Assembly: GCF_050948175.1 (NCBI RefSeq) | Contig: NC_135202.1 | Span: 3,100,001-3,164,000, forward strand | From: Xylocopa sonorina | Lineage: Eukaryota > Arthropoda > Insecta > Hymenoptera > Apidae | Length of the DNA: 64,000 nt | Direction: 5' to 3' | Shown here: one piece after another, positions 12,001-26,500 of the stretch | Numbering within the stretch: position 1 is the stretch's first letter | Layout of the letters: each line of letters starts with the position of its first letter | Notes under the pieces: generated by a model | Told to the model about the DNA's origin: nothing | Databases searched by the model: none | The model's input: the letters and a program-made list of their open reading frames with translations, nothing else | Program-made: the position numbers and the translations under genes

Positions 12001-15000
12001 CGTGGACCCTATATTTATAATTGGATAGAGGTCTCTTGCAATAGAAGCTGGGATTTTCTAATTAAACGGATTCCCGGAATACACTGCTATCAGTTTCCTT
12101 AACTTGTGTATTACAAGACTATTTGGGAATCCAAATAAGTAGAAATCAGTAATTAGCTAAATTAGTGTGAAGCCGGATATTTATCATTTCTAGATAATTA
12201 CTCGCAGGAAATGAGATTACTGTTTGACTTTGGGTTCGTCGATACTAAAATTACTTTTCAACTCGCCATAACCTCATTTGTGTAAAACTAATATTAATAT
12301 CCCATTAATAAATTTAAACCATTATAGAAAAGAAAAGGTAAATTCTAGAATTTCTAATTTCATCCACAGAGCTAGCGCCCATCGAGCATAATTCGACGCC
12401 AATATCTCATTTCTCGAACATTTACTGATTTCATTATCATACCAACATGAGTGCCACACGAATAGAAGTCTCTTTGTCCGAAACAGTAATGCCTTTAACG
12501 AACTTAAGAACAAAACTGACCGTGACTTCTTTTTTTTTTCTTCCGAACCAGATCAAAGTTGAACGAGTCTCGATCGTTAGAAGGCGCTATACGAAATGAT
12601 ATTCACCGCTCGAAGCCACTTGACACGCGGTTCCGGATGGCCCCTATACGTGACCCTGAGGACCACTCTGTTTCCTCGGAAAACGGTGACGTCGGCTGGC
12701 ACGTTCACGATGCTCGCGGGTACAAATTCCTCCGATACGCTGTCGACTTTCTCTTCTTTCGCCACGTCGGTTTCCATCAGGATCGACGTTTCCTCGGGCT
12801 CTTCCGGAGCGCATTCCGCGCATATTATAGGCGTGTCGTCGTGTTTATTGCAGTTGTCCTGGATTTTCCTATCGTTATCAGTCTTACAAACATCCGAGGT
12901 CATCGTTAACGAACTGTTTACACCGTCCTCGTTGCTTTCAGTTAATTTCATCGAGGATACATCCTTCGTCTCCACTTCGTCGTCCGACGAAGAGATTCTT
13001 TGATCGCTCGGTCTTCTCGCAACCTGCTGAGTCTCTTTTCGCTCGAACTTCTTCGGTCGTGGATCCTTTCGTTTGCTCGTCCTATTTTCACTCGATTTCC
13101 GCGTGTTCAACAATGGACTCGGAGGGATATATTTCCTGGCGGGTAAAGGAGACTGCGTAGGACTGGCCGTCGTTCTTCGGGGCAACGAAGACGATCTGAC
13201 TCTCGTCGAGTGCTCAATACGCTGATTTCCAGGCGAAGAGGACGGCGCGTCTCTTTTTGCGACTCGTAAGGAACTGTAACGAACGAAACCGGAGGCTTTT
13301 GCCGGCTTTTCATTTCGTATTTTGGCTGCCACGATCGAGCGTGACGGGTTTTTGAAATTCTGCAGCTGTCGTTGCAATTGTAGCTGTGCTATACAACTGA
13401 TCGATGGCCCTTTTCCGGCCATGGATGCCGTGCAGCGAATCTCCCCAGCGACTCGCTGATCTACGTCGTATACCCTGAGGATGCTAACGTTATCGTCTTT
13501 TTCGACCTACGAGATAAAGAGGAAACGCTATTGTAAGTTCATTTTTGGATTTTTGTTGTATAGAAGAAAGGAATTTGGCACATTGGACGAAGGCTTGGAT
13601 TCTGAAGTTGTTGACGTTTCTGACTAATTGTTAGGTAATTGGTTGGATGCCAATATAAATCTGGATGTCTTTATTTATAATCTAAGATACGAGAGAAAAT
13701 ATGGTGAAGAGATAGATGATGGAAATCAAGAGTTTGGGTAATTATGCTGTTGCAATACTTAGAAAAATGAGTCGTCAAGATTTACTATCGATAGCACTGG
13801 TATAGTAAACATTTTAGATTCTACTATGTATGTTACATATATGACTCTTTGTGCGATTGATTAATTATATTTGTAATATATTGCGTTCATGTCGAATTGA
13901 AATAATCCAACAACGATTTAATGTTAACTTTCTCAAGTTGTTTCGCATACCTTGCACCTTGAATTATCTCTGACATCCTTCCCATTAATCGCCCAGGCGA
14001 TCTCCATAGGTTTCGCACATTGCACCCGAGCGCAGAAACGTGCAGTTTCACCTTTCAATACGATGACTGACACCGGAGTTTTCGTGAACTGTGGCGCTAA
14101 TTTCGGAGCACCTTTGTAATCTGACGAAGTATAAAGTCGTGTTAAAATTATGCGTTCGTCTTAGTTTATTCTTTAAATTATAAATCGTTTCATCGGACGA
14201 CCCAAATGCGTTAAATCTCGTTAAATGATCGTGGACAGTTTTCCTAATAATAAAACGTTTTAAGTTACACGATTTTTGGGTTCAAAGTGTACCTTGAACA
14301 GCGAACAAACCGCGACAAGCTGCTTCCCCGAAATTGTTGCGAACGAGGCAAGTATATTCCCCAGCATCCTGTGGACAAACGCTGGACAATCTCAATGCAA
14401 CTCCCCCATCGCTATATATGACGTATCTACACGTGTCGTCGTCAGGTATCTCGTGACCGTCCTTCATCCAAATTACTGTGAATGGTGGTGTACCTGAAAA
14501 GCAAGATTCGATACTCATCCAATCACCTTATTTATTAATTATACAGGAACCAGAAAAGAAGGCCAAATCTACACGAGTAACATGAGGAAAGCACCACGAT
14601 GAGATGTGGATGTTCGTTTGAAAGTTCGTTGCTGACAAAATAGAGTTCTGAAAATTCGATTGATTGTCAAACGAGTGCAAAGAAGATACGCGAGATGGTA
14701 AGTCTAATGTTTTTATACGCAGCTTCATTTCTAAAATGTCGATTCAATCAGTTAAACAAGTAAATTAACCATTCAGCGTTTAATTATTTTAGCTAGTTTG
14801 AAAAGATATATTTTCAATTTTTCTGTACCCGTCAGTCTGGTCTGAAGCTCGTAACAATGGCCTTCCATAACAATCGTGTCCTCCGGAAGCGTTTGTATAA
14901 ACTTCGGTGGATTCTTGTCGCTGGTGGATGGGTTATGAGGATCAAGAACGGTCACCTGCAACCGAAGAAACGATTGGGACCATGTCTTCGTGTTAACATT

Positions 15001-18000
15001 ACAATTACTAAAAAAAAAAGATGAGTGGCATTCGAAACTTCTTAGAAATTTTATGAATTTAAAATTCTCAGCCTTATATATTTTCTATATCTTCACATAT
15101 CTGTCTATTACACTACTTTATTTTCTTTAGAACAAATTCTACCGCAGCTACGGGCTTCACTCGTCGACAGTTCGAATTCTTAACTAGAATACAGCCTCTG
15201 CACGTGACCAAATTACTTACCTGACAGGTATTCTTCGTGGAGCCAAGGACGTTCGTCGCCACGCAGGTGTACTCACCCGCGTCGCTCGCTTTCACTCTGG
15301 AAATTTCGACTTTCGCGATTTTGCCGTCGAAGTACCGTTTAATACGGCTCGATCGTTCCAACGGTCGTCCGTTTCTACGAATGTCAACAGTTCCATTAAT
15401 ATTCTCGATCTGAAAATAGTGGTTCGAAGTTTCAGAAGAACGCTTTAACCGTCCATTTTACCGGAACCATGTTGGCGTCGGGCTTGGCGATCCTCTGAAG
15501 CTACAATCGAGGTGCAGTCGTCCATTTATTCTGCTAGTTGTGTCTAGGAGGCTTCGACTGAACGATGGGTACGTTCTAGGCGACGCACTTCTAGTTCTGA
15601 TTGCCCGCGCAGCCGTGCCGAGCAGTTGTCGATCTTTTTCGATAAATAAAATAGATTAGATAAGAAATTACAAAAGTAATCGTAAAAATTTATGCAACAT
15701 TGGCTAACAGAATTATATCTCTGCTAAGGAATACAGTTCGTCGCATGTGTAAACACATTTAAAAACTTGCTAGCTATATTAAACTATTTTACTGTAGTCT
15801 TTTGATCATTTTGCGCAGTGTTCTACAATAAAGTCAATAAATATAATTAATAACAACAAACTAAAAGCATTGATATTTATTAAGCAATGCAATTTCTGCG
15901 GTCACTACTGTATTTACTTTTATATTTCTATATCGGTATCATGATAAAAAAAAACGCTAATGAAACATACAAATTCAGAAAAGACATAATACTGCGCTAA
16001 GTGACGGTAAAAATTAATGACTATCGCCACGGTAATTAATCGTATCGTGTGACATTTGAAAATTGGTCAATTCATTTTAAATAATCTTTTAAATGAATTT
16101 TTATTTTATTATTTTATCGGCTAGTTTACGTTTTACGATAGAAAATGACCATTTAGGAGATAGGGGAAACGATTGATTACAGGTAACGGCGACTGATACA
16201 ATTGAAGCGAATTATTTTATCGACACGCTTATCTTTTACGATAGAAAACGAACATTTAGGAGATAGGAGAAACCATCAATTACAAGTAGTGGCAATTGAT
16301 ATAACCACGTTTACGTACTTATCACTTCGAGGCGAGCACTGGCTTCGATGCGGCCGTAGTCGTTCTCCACAGTCACCCTGTACAATCCCGCATCTTCCAG
16401 GGTAACTTCGACGATTTCCAGTATCTTCACGTCGTCCCTTTCTTTAACGGAGATCCTCGCGGTAGGAGTGACTGCCAGGCCGTTTTTGTCCCATTTCACC
16501 CAGGGTGTCGGGTGCCCGACCACAGCGCATTGGAAGCGCACCGTTTCACCTTCCTCGACCACGCGATTGTGCGGAACCGCGTAAAATTTCGGTGGGCTGA
16601 TCTTCGGACGCCTTGACATTGATCTACTTCGCGGAAGAAGCTGCGGGGACCTCAGCTCCCGACCGTCTGCAATTTGTTTATTCATGTCAGACTTTTCTTT
16701 CAACTAAGTCGATGTAATCTCTCAGAAGAACATCAATCGTTCGAAAAGATGATTATCATATGATTAAGCCATCGCGAGAACCCTGAACATGAATTGGAAA
16801 TGTTGTCTTTATGGCAATTAGCCATACGAATTTGGTTTTATTGTAGTAATCTAGAATGCATTCTGAATGCAACAAGATTTTAATTTGCGACTGCGATTCC
16901 GTTAGAGTTCCTGTAGGTCTAATTGAAAGTTATTGTGTTCTTTCTTACTTTTGTTAACATGCACTTACGCGAAACTGCTGGCGACAAACTTCTGATTGGG
17001 GTCGATCGTGGCGTCGATCTCGGCGTCGATCCTGCTGATAAAAGTCCTGTGGGCCTCGTGAGTCGTTGGCTCAAGACATTTTCCTTCCCTTCCGGTACTG
17101 TGACATATTTCATTCGAATAATTGATAGTTACACTTCACTTTCCATCTACGCGATTCAACAGTGTAGGCGGAAGTCGAGTTTCTTATCCAGCAAGATTTC
17201 AATAAAGTCTAGTGGTAATTGAATAGAATTTCTAACGTAGGCTCCGTGTACTCGTGTTACCGATTTTATTTTCATTTCGCCTCGTTAAATGGCTATAAAT
17301 TATAGAGGGAATTACCATCCACGATTAGGCATGCCGACGTAAAGGCTTTGCCGAGGTCGTTGTAAGCCACGCAGGTGTACTCGCCCTCGTCTTCTGGGTA
17401 AACGTGTTTGATGCTTAGGCGTGCGGTTTCTCCATCGAATTCTGCTGAGAAATCGCCACTCATTTGCAGAATCTGTGAACAGAAATTAGACTTTTTTTAC
17501 GCATACAATTTTTTGAAAATATTTTTCTCTTTCGTTACGTTTCGAAAGTAGAAAACGAAATGCTGTCCAATGATGACTACATGGATCTTAAATATCGATA
17601 TTGGAAAAGTTTGTAGATATTTTTCGAACATAGTTTTCTTCCCACAAATAATTACTTTCTTCGAAGTAAATCTGGTGTATTTAATTAAATGAAATATTTA
17701 CTTTTATTTAACTACCATGGCTGATATTTATTAACAGATATTTGCAAAAATCAAATAGTTCTCTATTTTACCAACTACAATAAATCATTTATTTATATTA
17801 AAAATTTGCATTTTCTATAAAGGAGTAAGTTTCGATCTTAATCTTCTTGAATCGATCGTTTCTTACCTCAAGTAATTCTATTTCTTTAACTGTAGTACGT
17901 TTGCTTCTCTTTAGCATTCGAGTAGCGAGTAAATATCATTTATTCGAATGGAAAGAAATTGGTCTCATATTAAATATCGTTCCTTACCTTCCCGCCGCGT

Positions 18001-21000
18001 TCCCAGCGCACCAACGGCGCCTCTGGCGCGGCGTGTACTTTACATTCGAGGGTGACAGCGTCACCGTCGCAACACCTCAGGTCTCGTAGCTCCCTGGTAA
18101 TTACTGGCAAAGTGAGCACCTTCCTGTCGATTAACGTTTACAGATGCCTTATTTCGCGAAACGCTTCTTTATAGAACGTGTCGGCGTTTGGAGACTTATC
18201 TTCGCAATAAGTCCCGACGCCACTTACCCGTGCGTGACCCCCGATTTCTTCATCTTCTCCTCCTTGCCTTGACCTGAAACCATAACAACTCTTTCGTCCA
18301 AAGCGAACTGTCAACGCCGATGCTGTCCCATTTGAATGCTAAGCATTACCTTTCGCGTAGATTTGCAAAGAAATCACGGCTTTGGCCTCCCCATGGCAGT
18401 TCCGCGCTATTACGGAGTACGTCCCCGTGAAGTCGAGTTTCGCGTACGGTATCTCCAGTCGGTACTGTGGTCCTTCGCCGACCAACCGGAAGTGGGCTGC
18501 GTCCCTGTAGTAATCAGGCTGCAAACGAGGAGAATAAAATTAGACCGAGCAAAGGGCAATGAAAAGCGCGGAACGTTGAACGAAAGACGGACAATTTGGA
18601 ATTCTGAATTTATCGAAATCAGAACTTTGACAATTTCCGACTCAGAGTAAAGATATTATTAATTTATTGGCAAATAGAGTAAGACTTGTAATGAATAGTA
18701 CAGCCCTGAATTACGCGTGTTCGTTGCATATAAAAACTCGCTCGGGAATCTCGCATCACTGAACTCGCATCACGCGTACTGCACAACGAAATTTTTATTG
18801 CTGACAACAATAACACGTAACCCGAGTGCGTGCGCAAGTATCCAACGCGAACTCGCGGAGAAAAGGAGAAACGCCGCGAAGTTTCGAGCCTGAAATGTTC
18901 ACCCCGAGAGGTGATCCTGAAGCGTGATCTCGACCTGAATACCGCCATTTCCGCGTCTCCTACGCCCACAGTGAGGTCACCCTTCGCGGCTCCACAATTA
19001 TCGCCGTTAACAATTCATTTGTAACATTCGATGACGTTCTAAACGCTTTATTGCGCGGTCGAACTAAAACGCTTCGACATGGCATTGTTTTATTTTTCCT
19101 TGTATAGTTTTTTTTTTTTCTTTTTACAATAGAGACAGCAATCGGTAATAGTGGATCGTAATAGAGAAGAATAGTGAAATGGAAATAGAGCTTGGAATGT
19201 TCAAACTAAATAGAGACGAAACAAAGAGGAGGAGGAGGAAGGGCAGTGATAAAAGCGAGGTGGGAAACGTCTTCGTCGGGACTTTAGTCCATATAGGGAG
19301 CGAAAGTTGAACGGATCGCTCGAGACTGATCTTGTTGCTCGTATGACACGAGTGCCAACGCATATTACAGTTTTTCATTACTAATTGCTCGCCTCTCTGT
19401 CAGACACGCCCTTCTGGAATCGCTGGAAATTAAGGTCGCCGAAAAAGAAAGGCTCGATTTTTCTCCGTCGCTAATTCAAGGGTTGCAAGCGACACAAATT
19501 TAAAGGTCATTTTAAACTTCGAATCTGACAGCTTCGACGCGCGCGTTGTGGTTTTTCTTATTTTGTGGAAAAGAAACTTGCTTTCGATCTCGTTCACTTC
19601 GACTCGTCGGATACACGACGGTGCACCAAAATGGCTGCGATTTGTCGCGGGCGAGAGGAACGTCACCGTGAGAAATGAAGTTTTCAACATTTCTCGAGAC
19701 GTGACATAATGGAGCTTCTGAGAGCCATCCGTCTTTCACCTGTCGCTGTTCGCCTACGATGAAATTTATGCGGACACTTCCCGTTACGGAAGAGAGGCGC
19801 CATAAAACGACAGCCGGGGCTGCAAGGCCTCCGTGCAATGTCATCTTGTATAGATCTATATTTACGCGTGTAGAACAGATCGTAGACGTGTAAAAAGTCT
19901 GTTTGCTACACCGCAGTCAATTTACAAGACTTAATGTCTGTTGCATCCAACGAAGATAATATTGCAAACGTTGTACCACATTTTCCGAAAGGATGCAGAA
20001 TTTTACGCGTGCAACTATTTCTAATACATATTCGCAACGGAATACTTCGCGTATAATAAACTAATCAATTCAAGCTATTTAGAATCACTGTCGCATGAAT
20101 AATGAAATATTTCTACGGGATGCAACATTAATCATTCAAATATACGATCATTATTAATTGAACGTTATCTGTTAGTAAATATACAAAGATTCACAAGTGA
20201 CATGCGATAAATGATAAACTTCATAGCGTCCATATTTCTTCGTTAACCCGAAAGAATTCCTCTCTATTTACAAAATTGTTTTCTAAACCATCCGCGATTA
20301 AAGTTTCGTATTCCATTGCCAAGAGTGCAAATAAGAACGAGACGACGATAAGCTAATCGCCGTGAGAGCAATTTTAACAGAATTTCCGAGCTGCCCACCG
20401 CGAAATCGCAGCGCGTTTCTCCCCATTTAGCGGCTGCAGCTGCGCTGGGAGGCAAACTTGGACGTATTTGGTGGTGGCGCATTCGTAGTCGATGAGCGTC
20501 GCGTTTCTCCTCGCGGCGGGAAAGAACGGGAGAGGAAACCCGCGAGTCGGCCAACTTAGCGGCGAACAGGCGCTGGCATTAGCGCTTAAGCGTCGTTCGG
20601 TTCAATGAATGCCCTAACGAGCTCCGTACGAATCGACCAAGTGACTCATGTGCCGGAGATCACGGCTTCCAGATCTCGATCCGTGATTAGATCGCTCATG
20701 ATATGTCAATAAACTGGACCGTGCGATGGTTGCATTGATCGAAACGAGGGGAGCCGAATTTCGCCCACACCTTGGCCACTAAACATGACGGTATTATGTA
20801 AATTAATGCTGATCGCAATTAATTTTTAGAGATTTTTCTCGGACAATTGTACTGTTAAAGCTGCTTTGTTTAAAAAATGTATGGTTTAGTCGTTTCAATT
20901 GTTATACGTACTTTCAACGGGCGAAGAAATGTCATAGTGGAATTGATAAATATAAAATGGAACGCGGCATGGCGAGCTAATCCTTATCGCTGCGTGGAGG

Positions 21001-23475
21001 ACATAATGTTTAACACGAATATCGGTAAAAAGTGCAGTAAAAAGTATTGCGTTATGTGAATTGTTAATTATTTAAAAAGAAATTAGAACGCCATCAAAAT
21101 CTGTCACTGGAAGAATTGTCAAATGTGGAGCGTAAAAGAATTATTTGCAAGTTGCCAAGGCTCCAAATTGTACTTGAAATAATTTATTCTAACTAGTTCC
21201 GTGCAATCACAAGTCGCTAATAAAGAAAATGAAATACGAAGAAGAAAAGAAGGAGATGTAATAAAAGTCTGGTTTCTTACGTTTCGAATTCCCACATTGA
21301 ATGTATATCCAAATAAAAAATGGTGTAATCACCGTCACAATGATTAGCGTTCGGGAGGAGCAGATAGAGCGAATCGCTTCCTCGATCAGGCGATTTTCAT
21401 CGAGTATTTGAACCAGCCGGGAGAAGAATAATCCATGTCACTCGTCGATCGAAACTATGCTCGGAACTGTGATCTGGAGGGATCGATGGAGAACGTAGTG
21501 GCGGAGTTCGCCAAAGACACGCGACGACTGTTTTGCCGCCCGTGGTTTTGCACTACCGATCCATCGACGAAGAAAGCCGACTTCGTCGGGAATAGTGGGG
21601 AGTCTCTTCTCTCCGTACTCTTTTCGATAATACGGATATCCACCGGTGACTCGAATTTACTCATGTTTATCCCCTTACTTCCGGTTTCCCTTTCCAGCCA
21701 CGCGTGTCGTACTTGTACGATATTTGTCTCTTTCCTTTCGTGTGTTTTTTTCCAGATTTATAACGTTAACAACAATAATAGAAACACGAATAATACGTTC
21801 GAGAAATTACTGTGGGTTTAAATAAATAAATATGAATATGTTTGTGAAAGTTATAGACGTCGTACAGATTTTGGACCTTCTTTTAGCTTGCCTCGGGGAT
21901 CTTTTTCGACGCCAGTCAGACGCAATTATGAACCATCACTGGAATGACGTCAACGTATTTAAAATTATCATTAATTAACATTCGTTGCTCGTAGTTTCGC
22001 GCGCGCTATCACCGGAATAAACTCGGAAGAGTTCATGCGAAAGGCTGTCGACGAAAACGTGAATGGAATGTCATTTGCATAATAATATGTATATACGACA
22101 ACATTCTTTCATCAAATTCTTCATCCGTGTCAAATTATCTGCTGGCATTCTTCGATATCTAGTTGGATCGTGGTCCAATTTCTTCCACTGGGGAATAGAA
22201 TTCAGGTAATAATGGCAAGTGGTTCCATTCGTTCGGTGATCAGACCGCGGAACGCGGTTCCCTTGACCAGTGGTTCTTAAACTTCTTTTTACCGTGGCAC
22301 CCTTGTCGGGTTAGAGAAATTTCACGGCACAGATATCCTTAAAGCGATTTAAGTGACAACTACTCCATGAGAAAAGGCCAAATTGACTGCACGCAAGGCA
22401 GTCATAAAAATGGCGCAGCAACAATAACGCATATGCTTGGAACTTTCAGACGTAGAAATTGAGAAGTACCATCGCGTTGCTTGGAACTTTGAGACGTAAA
22501 AATTAAAAAGCGCCATCGTACTTCCTAATACTTTTAAACGTCCTCCAAAAGTCCGCGGCACTCAAACGATTAAAGCGGTTTGAGTGCTTAGAAAGAGAAG
22601 AAAAACCAGTGCACAATTAAATGCTCACTTGTCTTTAATGCGATGAATGGAACTGTTTGCTTGAATATTATTGCCGTGGCTACCCTTGGCATGCACTCGC
22701 GGCACCAGAGGGTGCCGCGTCACTCAATTTGAGAACCGCTGACGTAGGCATTTCCATGGGGAGCCTTCTGCACGATTGAGCAATAAATTTCTCTCTTTCA
22801 CCCGGGGCCGGGTGTCTAACCTCACGTAACTCGCGGTTACCTTTTAAAGAGCCGTCCACAATATCAATGCCGTTTCCCCGACGCATATAATGCTTGGCCC
22901 ATTTATGGACATAATGCGGTATGTTACGTTGTCATTTCTTTTTCGCGATCACCTTGACCTAAATCAACGCGGCATTAGGGACACGTCATTTCACCGATTG
23001 CACAACGAAACCTCTCTTTCTTCTTCTCTTCGTCCGTTCGATCAGCCACCCGCCGCGCCAGCTCGTAAGTGTCCGTCGATCTGATCTGATCGACTCACGC
23101 AAGAAAATGTTGTACGTATTGGATCGATGGCGTGGAGAGCATCGTTTCATCGATATTTATGTAAGAAATTATGTGCTGCGAATTTGAAGAATTAATAAAG
23201 TATGTTTGGGTAGACATATTGTTTTGTTGATCGAGAGACATCATGGTCAGATATTATTGGGTTGACGAGAAATATATTTTCGGTTTTGTAGTGTAGTATA
23301 AAACTCGTTTTTATATACAAACCTTAACCCATTTAGTAATCAAATTTTCTTCTTTATATTTTATGTTTCATCGCTTGTAAATTAGCTTTTTAAATACTAT
23401 AGAATAGAAAATATCTGTTTCAGTTATATAAAGGAATGTTTTCAATTATGAACATGGTAATTGGAATCTAAATAA

Positions 23476-23536
<61 letters not shown>

Positions 23537-26500
23537 CTAAACATATAAAAGAAAAACTTATATTAAAATGTATTTAAATAACCTACCTCCAATTTCTTTT
23601 AGAGCTCTTTACATATCATGTTATAGCACATGTTGAATGTTTTATAGAAAAAATATTAAATCTCCAAGAGAAACTACGACATGCCTGAAATACATATTAA
23701 ATTGAAGTACATAGTTATAAATTGATCATTTGTACACTTTTATGGCCCCCAATTTAACATATTTTGTAAGATGTAGAAGGAACAATTTCTAATTGTTCCC
23801 ATTTAGGAACGCTGACTCCAAATGGATTAAGCCACCAGCTAGAAACAAAATTAGGTCGAACTTGCTTGTAGCCAAACCTAAATGTGGCTGATATCAAATG
23901 TGAGAAGGAAAAAGTCGTAATACTGACAGAAGTGTTTTAAAAGAATCATAACTCTGTTATATGTATATGTGTGAACACCGAAAATACTTTCTTGTCAACC
24001 CAGCTTGGAAAGTGACATTCTTAAGGCAATTTCGACCGAATTGCGTTAAAGCATTCCTATGGTCGTAATGAATTAAGTCGATGGGGAGAGACAGAGATGA
24101 GCAGGCTCGAAAATTTAATGACGGCCTATTGTCCGCGTGTACGCTCGTGAACATGTGCGTCGGTAGCTGCGCTTCTATCACACAGTACTTACTCGACTTG
24201 CATTTGCATTCTAAATTTGAATACAAAACGCTACATAACATAAACAATTCCAGTATTTTACCATATCTTAAAACCTGTACATTTTTAGTATGTCTGTATC
24301 ATTGTAAACATATACAGCTTTTCTTCGACTGTGGATAATGAATTTTCGCAAGTAATTGTTTTCGTATTTAAAAAAATAAGGATAAACCTCCGTTAGTTAC
24401 GTTCGTAAATATATGAGTTACTTTAAAGTTTTCTTCTGTGTGGAAACAAAACTGAATCGATAAATGGTTAAGCGAAAAGTGAATTAATTAATTTCTAATT
24501 CTGTGACGGATGTAAATAGGAACTATTCTGCTTCAGAATTTAAATATATCTACGGAAGTGTATAAAAGTTCCATGGAATTCAGAGTAATGCACTAATTAC
24601 CTTGAGGAAATCGCGGAGCCACATAACTTCCGGTTTGGGATCTCCGACCACCTCACAAGATATGATGACAGTGTCGCCCTCGATGGCCTCCGTGGACAAG
24701 GGTTTCGTGACGAAAAGAGGTTCCTTCGAGTAACTGAAAATTGTAAAAACAATAAAATAGAATTGGGGGTAGAATTGATTAATCGAATCGATTCGGATCG
24801 TTACACGGAACTCACGGTATGTCTGGAGTCGAAGCGATCGTCACAGTTGGCACTCCTTCGACTGGCACCTCACCGTCTTGCGTTTCGCTGCCAATAATGA
24901 CCACCCTGGTCGAAGTCTCGGCGGAGCCAACCTCATTTGTCGCCGTGCAACAATAAACGCCTGCATCCCTCGCAGTGATTTTTGCCAAGGACAACTCGAC
25001 CGTGCCATCGTGATTCAATGTCATCACTGTTCTTCGGCTTGGTCGCAGTCGAATTCCATCTCGATGCCTGAAAACATATTTCATTGCTCTCATCCACAAT
25101 TAACGTTCTTTTCCTCATTCCTTCATCGTCCGTTCGTCATTTTCGCAGCTGTTACTGTTCTTACGCGTCAAACAAGGTCTGAGACGCACGAGAGCCTCAA
25201 ATATTTGTTCATTATTATTGTTGCAGTTAACCATTTTAACCCGATCTTCAATCTTTTTTATATTTAACCTATTATTATTAACCTATATTTACCATACGAT
25301 ACCGACGCTAGGATACGCCTCGATCTGCGCTGTCATTCGCAGATCGTCGCCTAATTTGACAGTGTAAGCAGGGTCAAGACCGCACAAGAATTCTGGAGCT
25401 ATGTAAGCACGAATTCCCTTGTCCACCACTAGAATGCATCGGCAGGACACCGAGCCATTCACGTTCTTCGCCGTCACCATGTAGCAGCCGGAGTCCTCCA
25501 ACATGGAGTGAATAATCTCCAAGGTGTGGAAGTTCGAGTCGTCGTTCCAAAATACGTGTCGTTCTTCAACGAGAAAATCACATTTTTTATTTTTTCGACG
25601 TATTACGAAATCGAAATAAAATTTAATGACAATATATCTACCGTCTTGTCGAATTTCAATGCCGTCCTTGTACCACGTGACCTCTGGAGCCGGATATCCC
25701 ATCACTTGGCAGGTGAGTCTTACAGGATACGACGCTTGGACCCTTCTATCTCGGATTCTCATTGTGAATTGCGGTGGTCTATCCTCTGTCTCGTCTCCCA
25801 AAGCTCTGTACATTCGTATAAAATTGTTATACACGGTATTCTATTATAGACAAGCCCAAAATAACAAGTTACGTTTACAGTTTTGGAGAAACGGACTTTG
25901 AACATTCGTCGCGTAAAAGTTTGCAAAGCGACAGGTGTCGAAACCTTATATGCGTGAATATTTGATTACGGTTACTTATCATTTGTAGAAAGTGTGCGAA
26001 AAGTAATAAAACGAGCATGCAAAGGATTTTCAAAAAATCTGCTCGAAAATGACATTTCGCTTTGACGTATTTGCAATTAAACACCCTATATATTTTATAT
26101 ACTGGTGTTAAGGTACCATTGCAACATTTTTAATTTAGTTAGTCTCGGTTGGAGTGAATGTCGCATTAAAAATTTGTTTTCCATTCGTTTCTGTGAATTA
26201 TTCATACCTTGACCTTAGTTTCGCGTCAGCCTCGATGATTTTCGGGTCAGTAACGACGAGCAACCTGGCAAACGAGGAAACCTTCCCAACGGAATTACCC
26301 GCTTCGCAAACGTATCTGCCGCTGTCTCTCTCCTGGACTTTCTCTATCGTGAGGGAACATTTCGGGCCGACACGCGATATCGAACACTTGGAGTCATCGT
26401 TGGGATCAATTTCCATCGACTCGTAATACCATCTTATGTCCACGTTCGGATCAGTTCGTATCTAGAAGATTTAAAACAGATTCGTACCTCCATTTAATTG

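Larger units (their letters stand above)
18519..24600. other. 6.1-kb intron within Ig15, with GC-rich patches
   Basis: This is the longest fully bounded intron of the gene. It divides Ig15 between DFLK and PDYY. GC-rich, CpG-bearing patches lie at about 18780-19020, 19500-19850, 20330-20720 and 21340-21720. Reading frames in them (for example 19512-19844 and 20264-20554, minus) show no domain and arginine-rich, out-of-family composition, so I do not call them genes. The patches may be internal promoters or enhancers. A hAT-like element (22268-22741) and an AT microsatellite also lie here. Confidence 0.55.

Noticed and set aside
15375..15409. Acceptor ATTTTCAG giving IENINGTVDIRR before NGRPL
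   Set aside because: It cannot be joined in phase to the newly found Ig18 first-half exon, and the extra residues disrupt the Ig C-strand.
18726..18740. TATAAAA at about 18730 as a core promoter
   Set aside because: It lies on the plus strand, opposite to the gene, and AT-rich introns contain many such strings.
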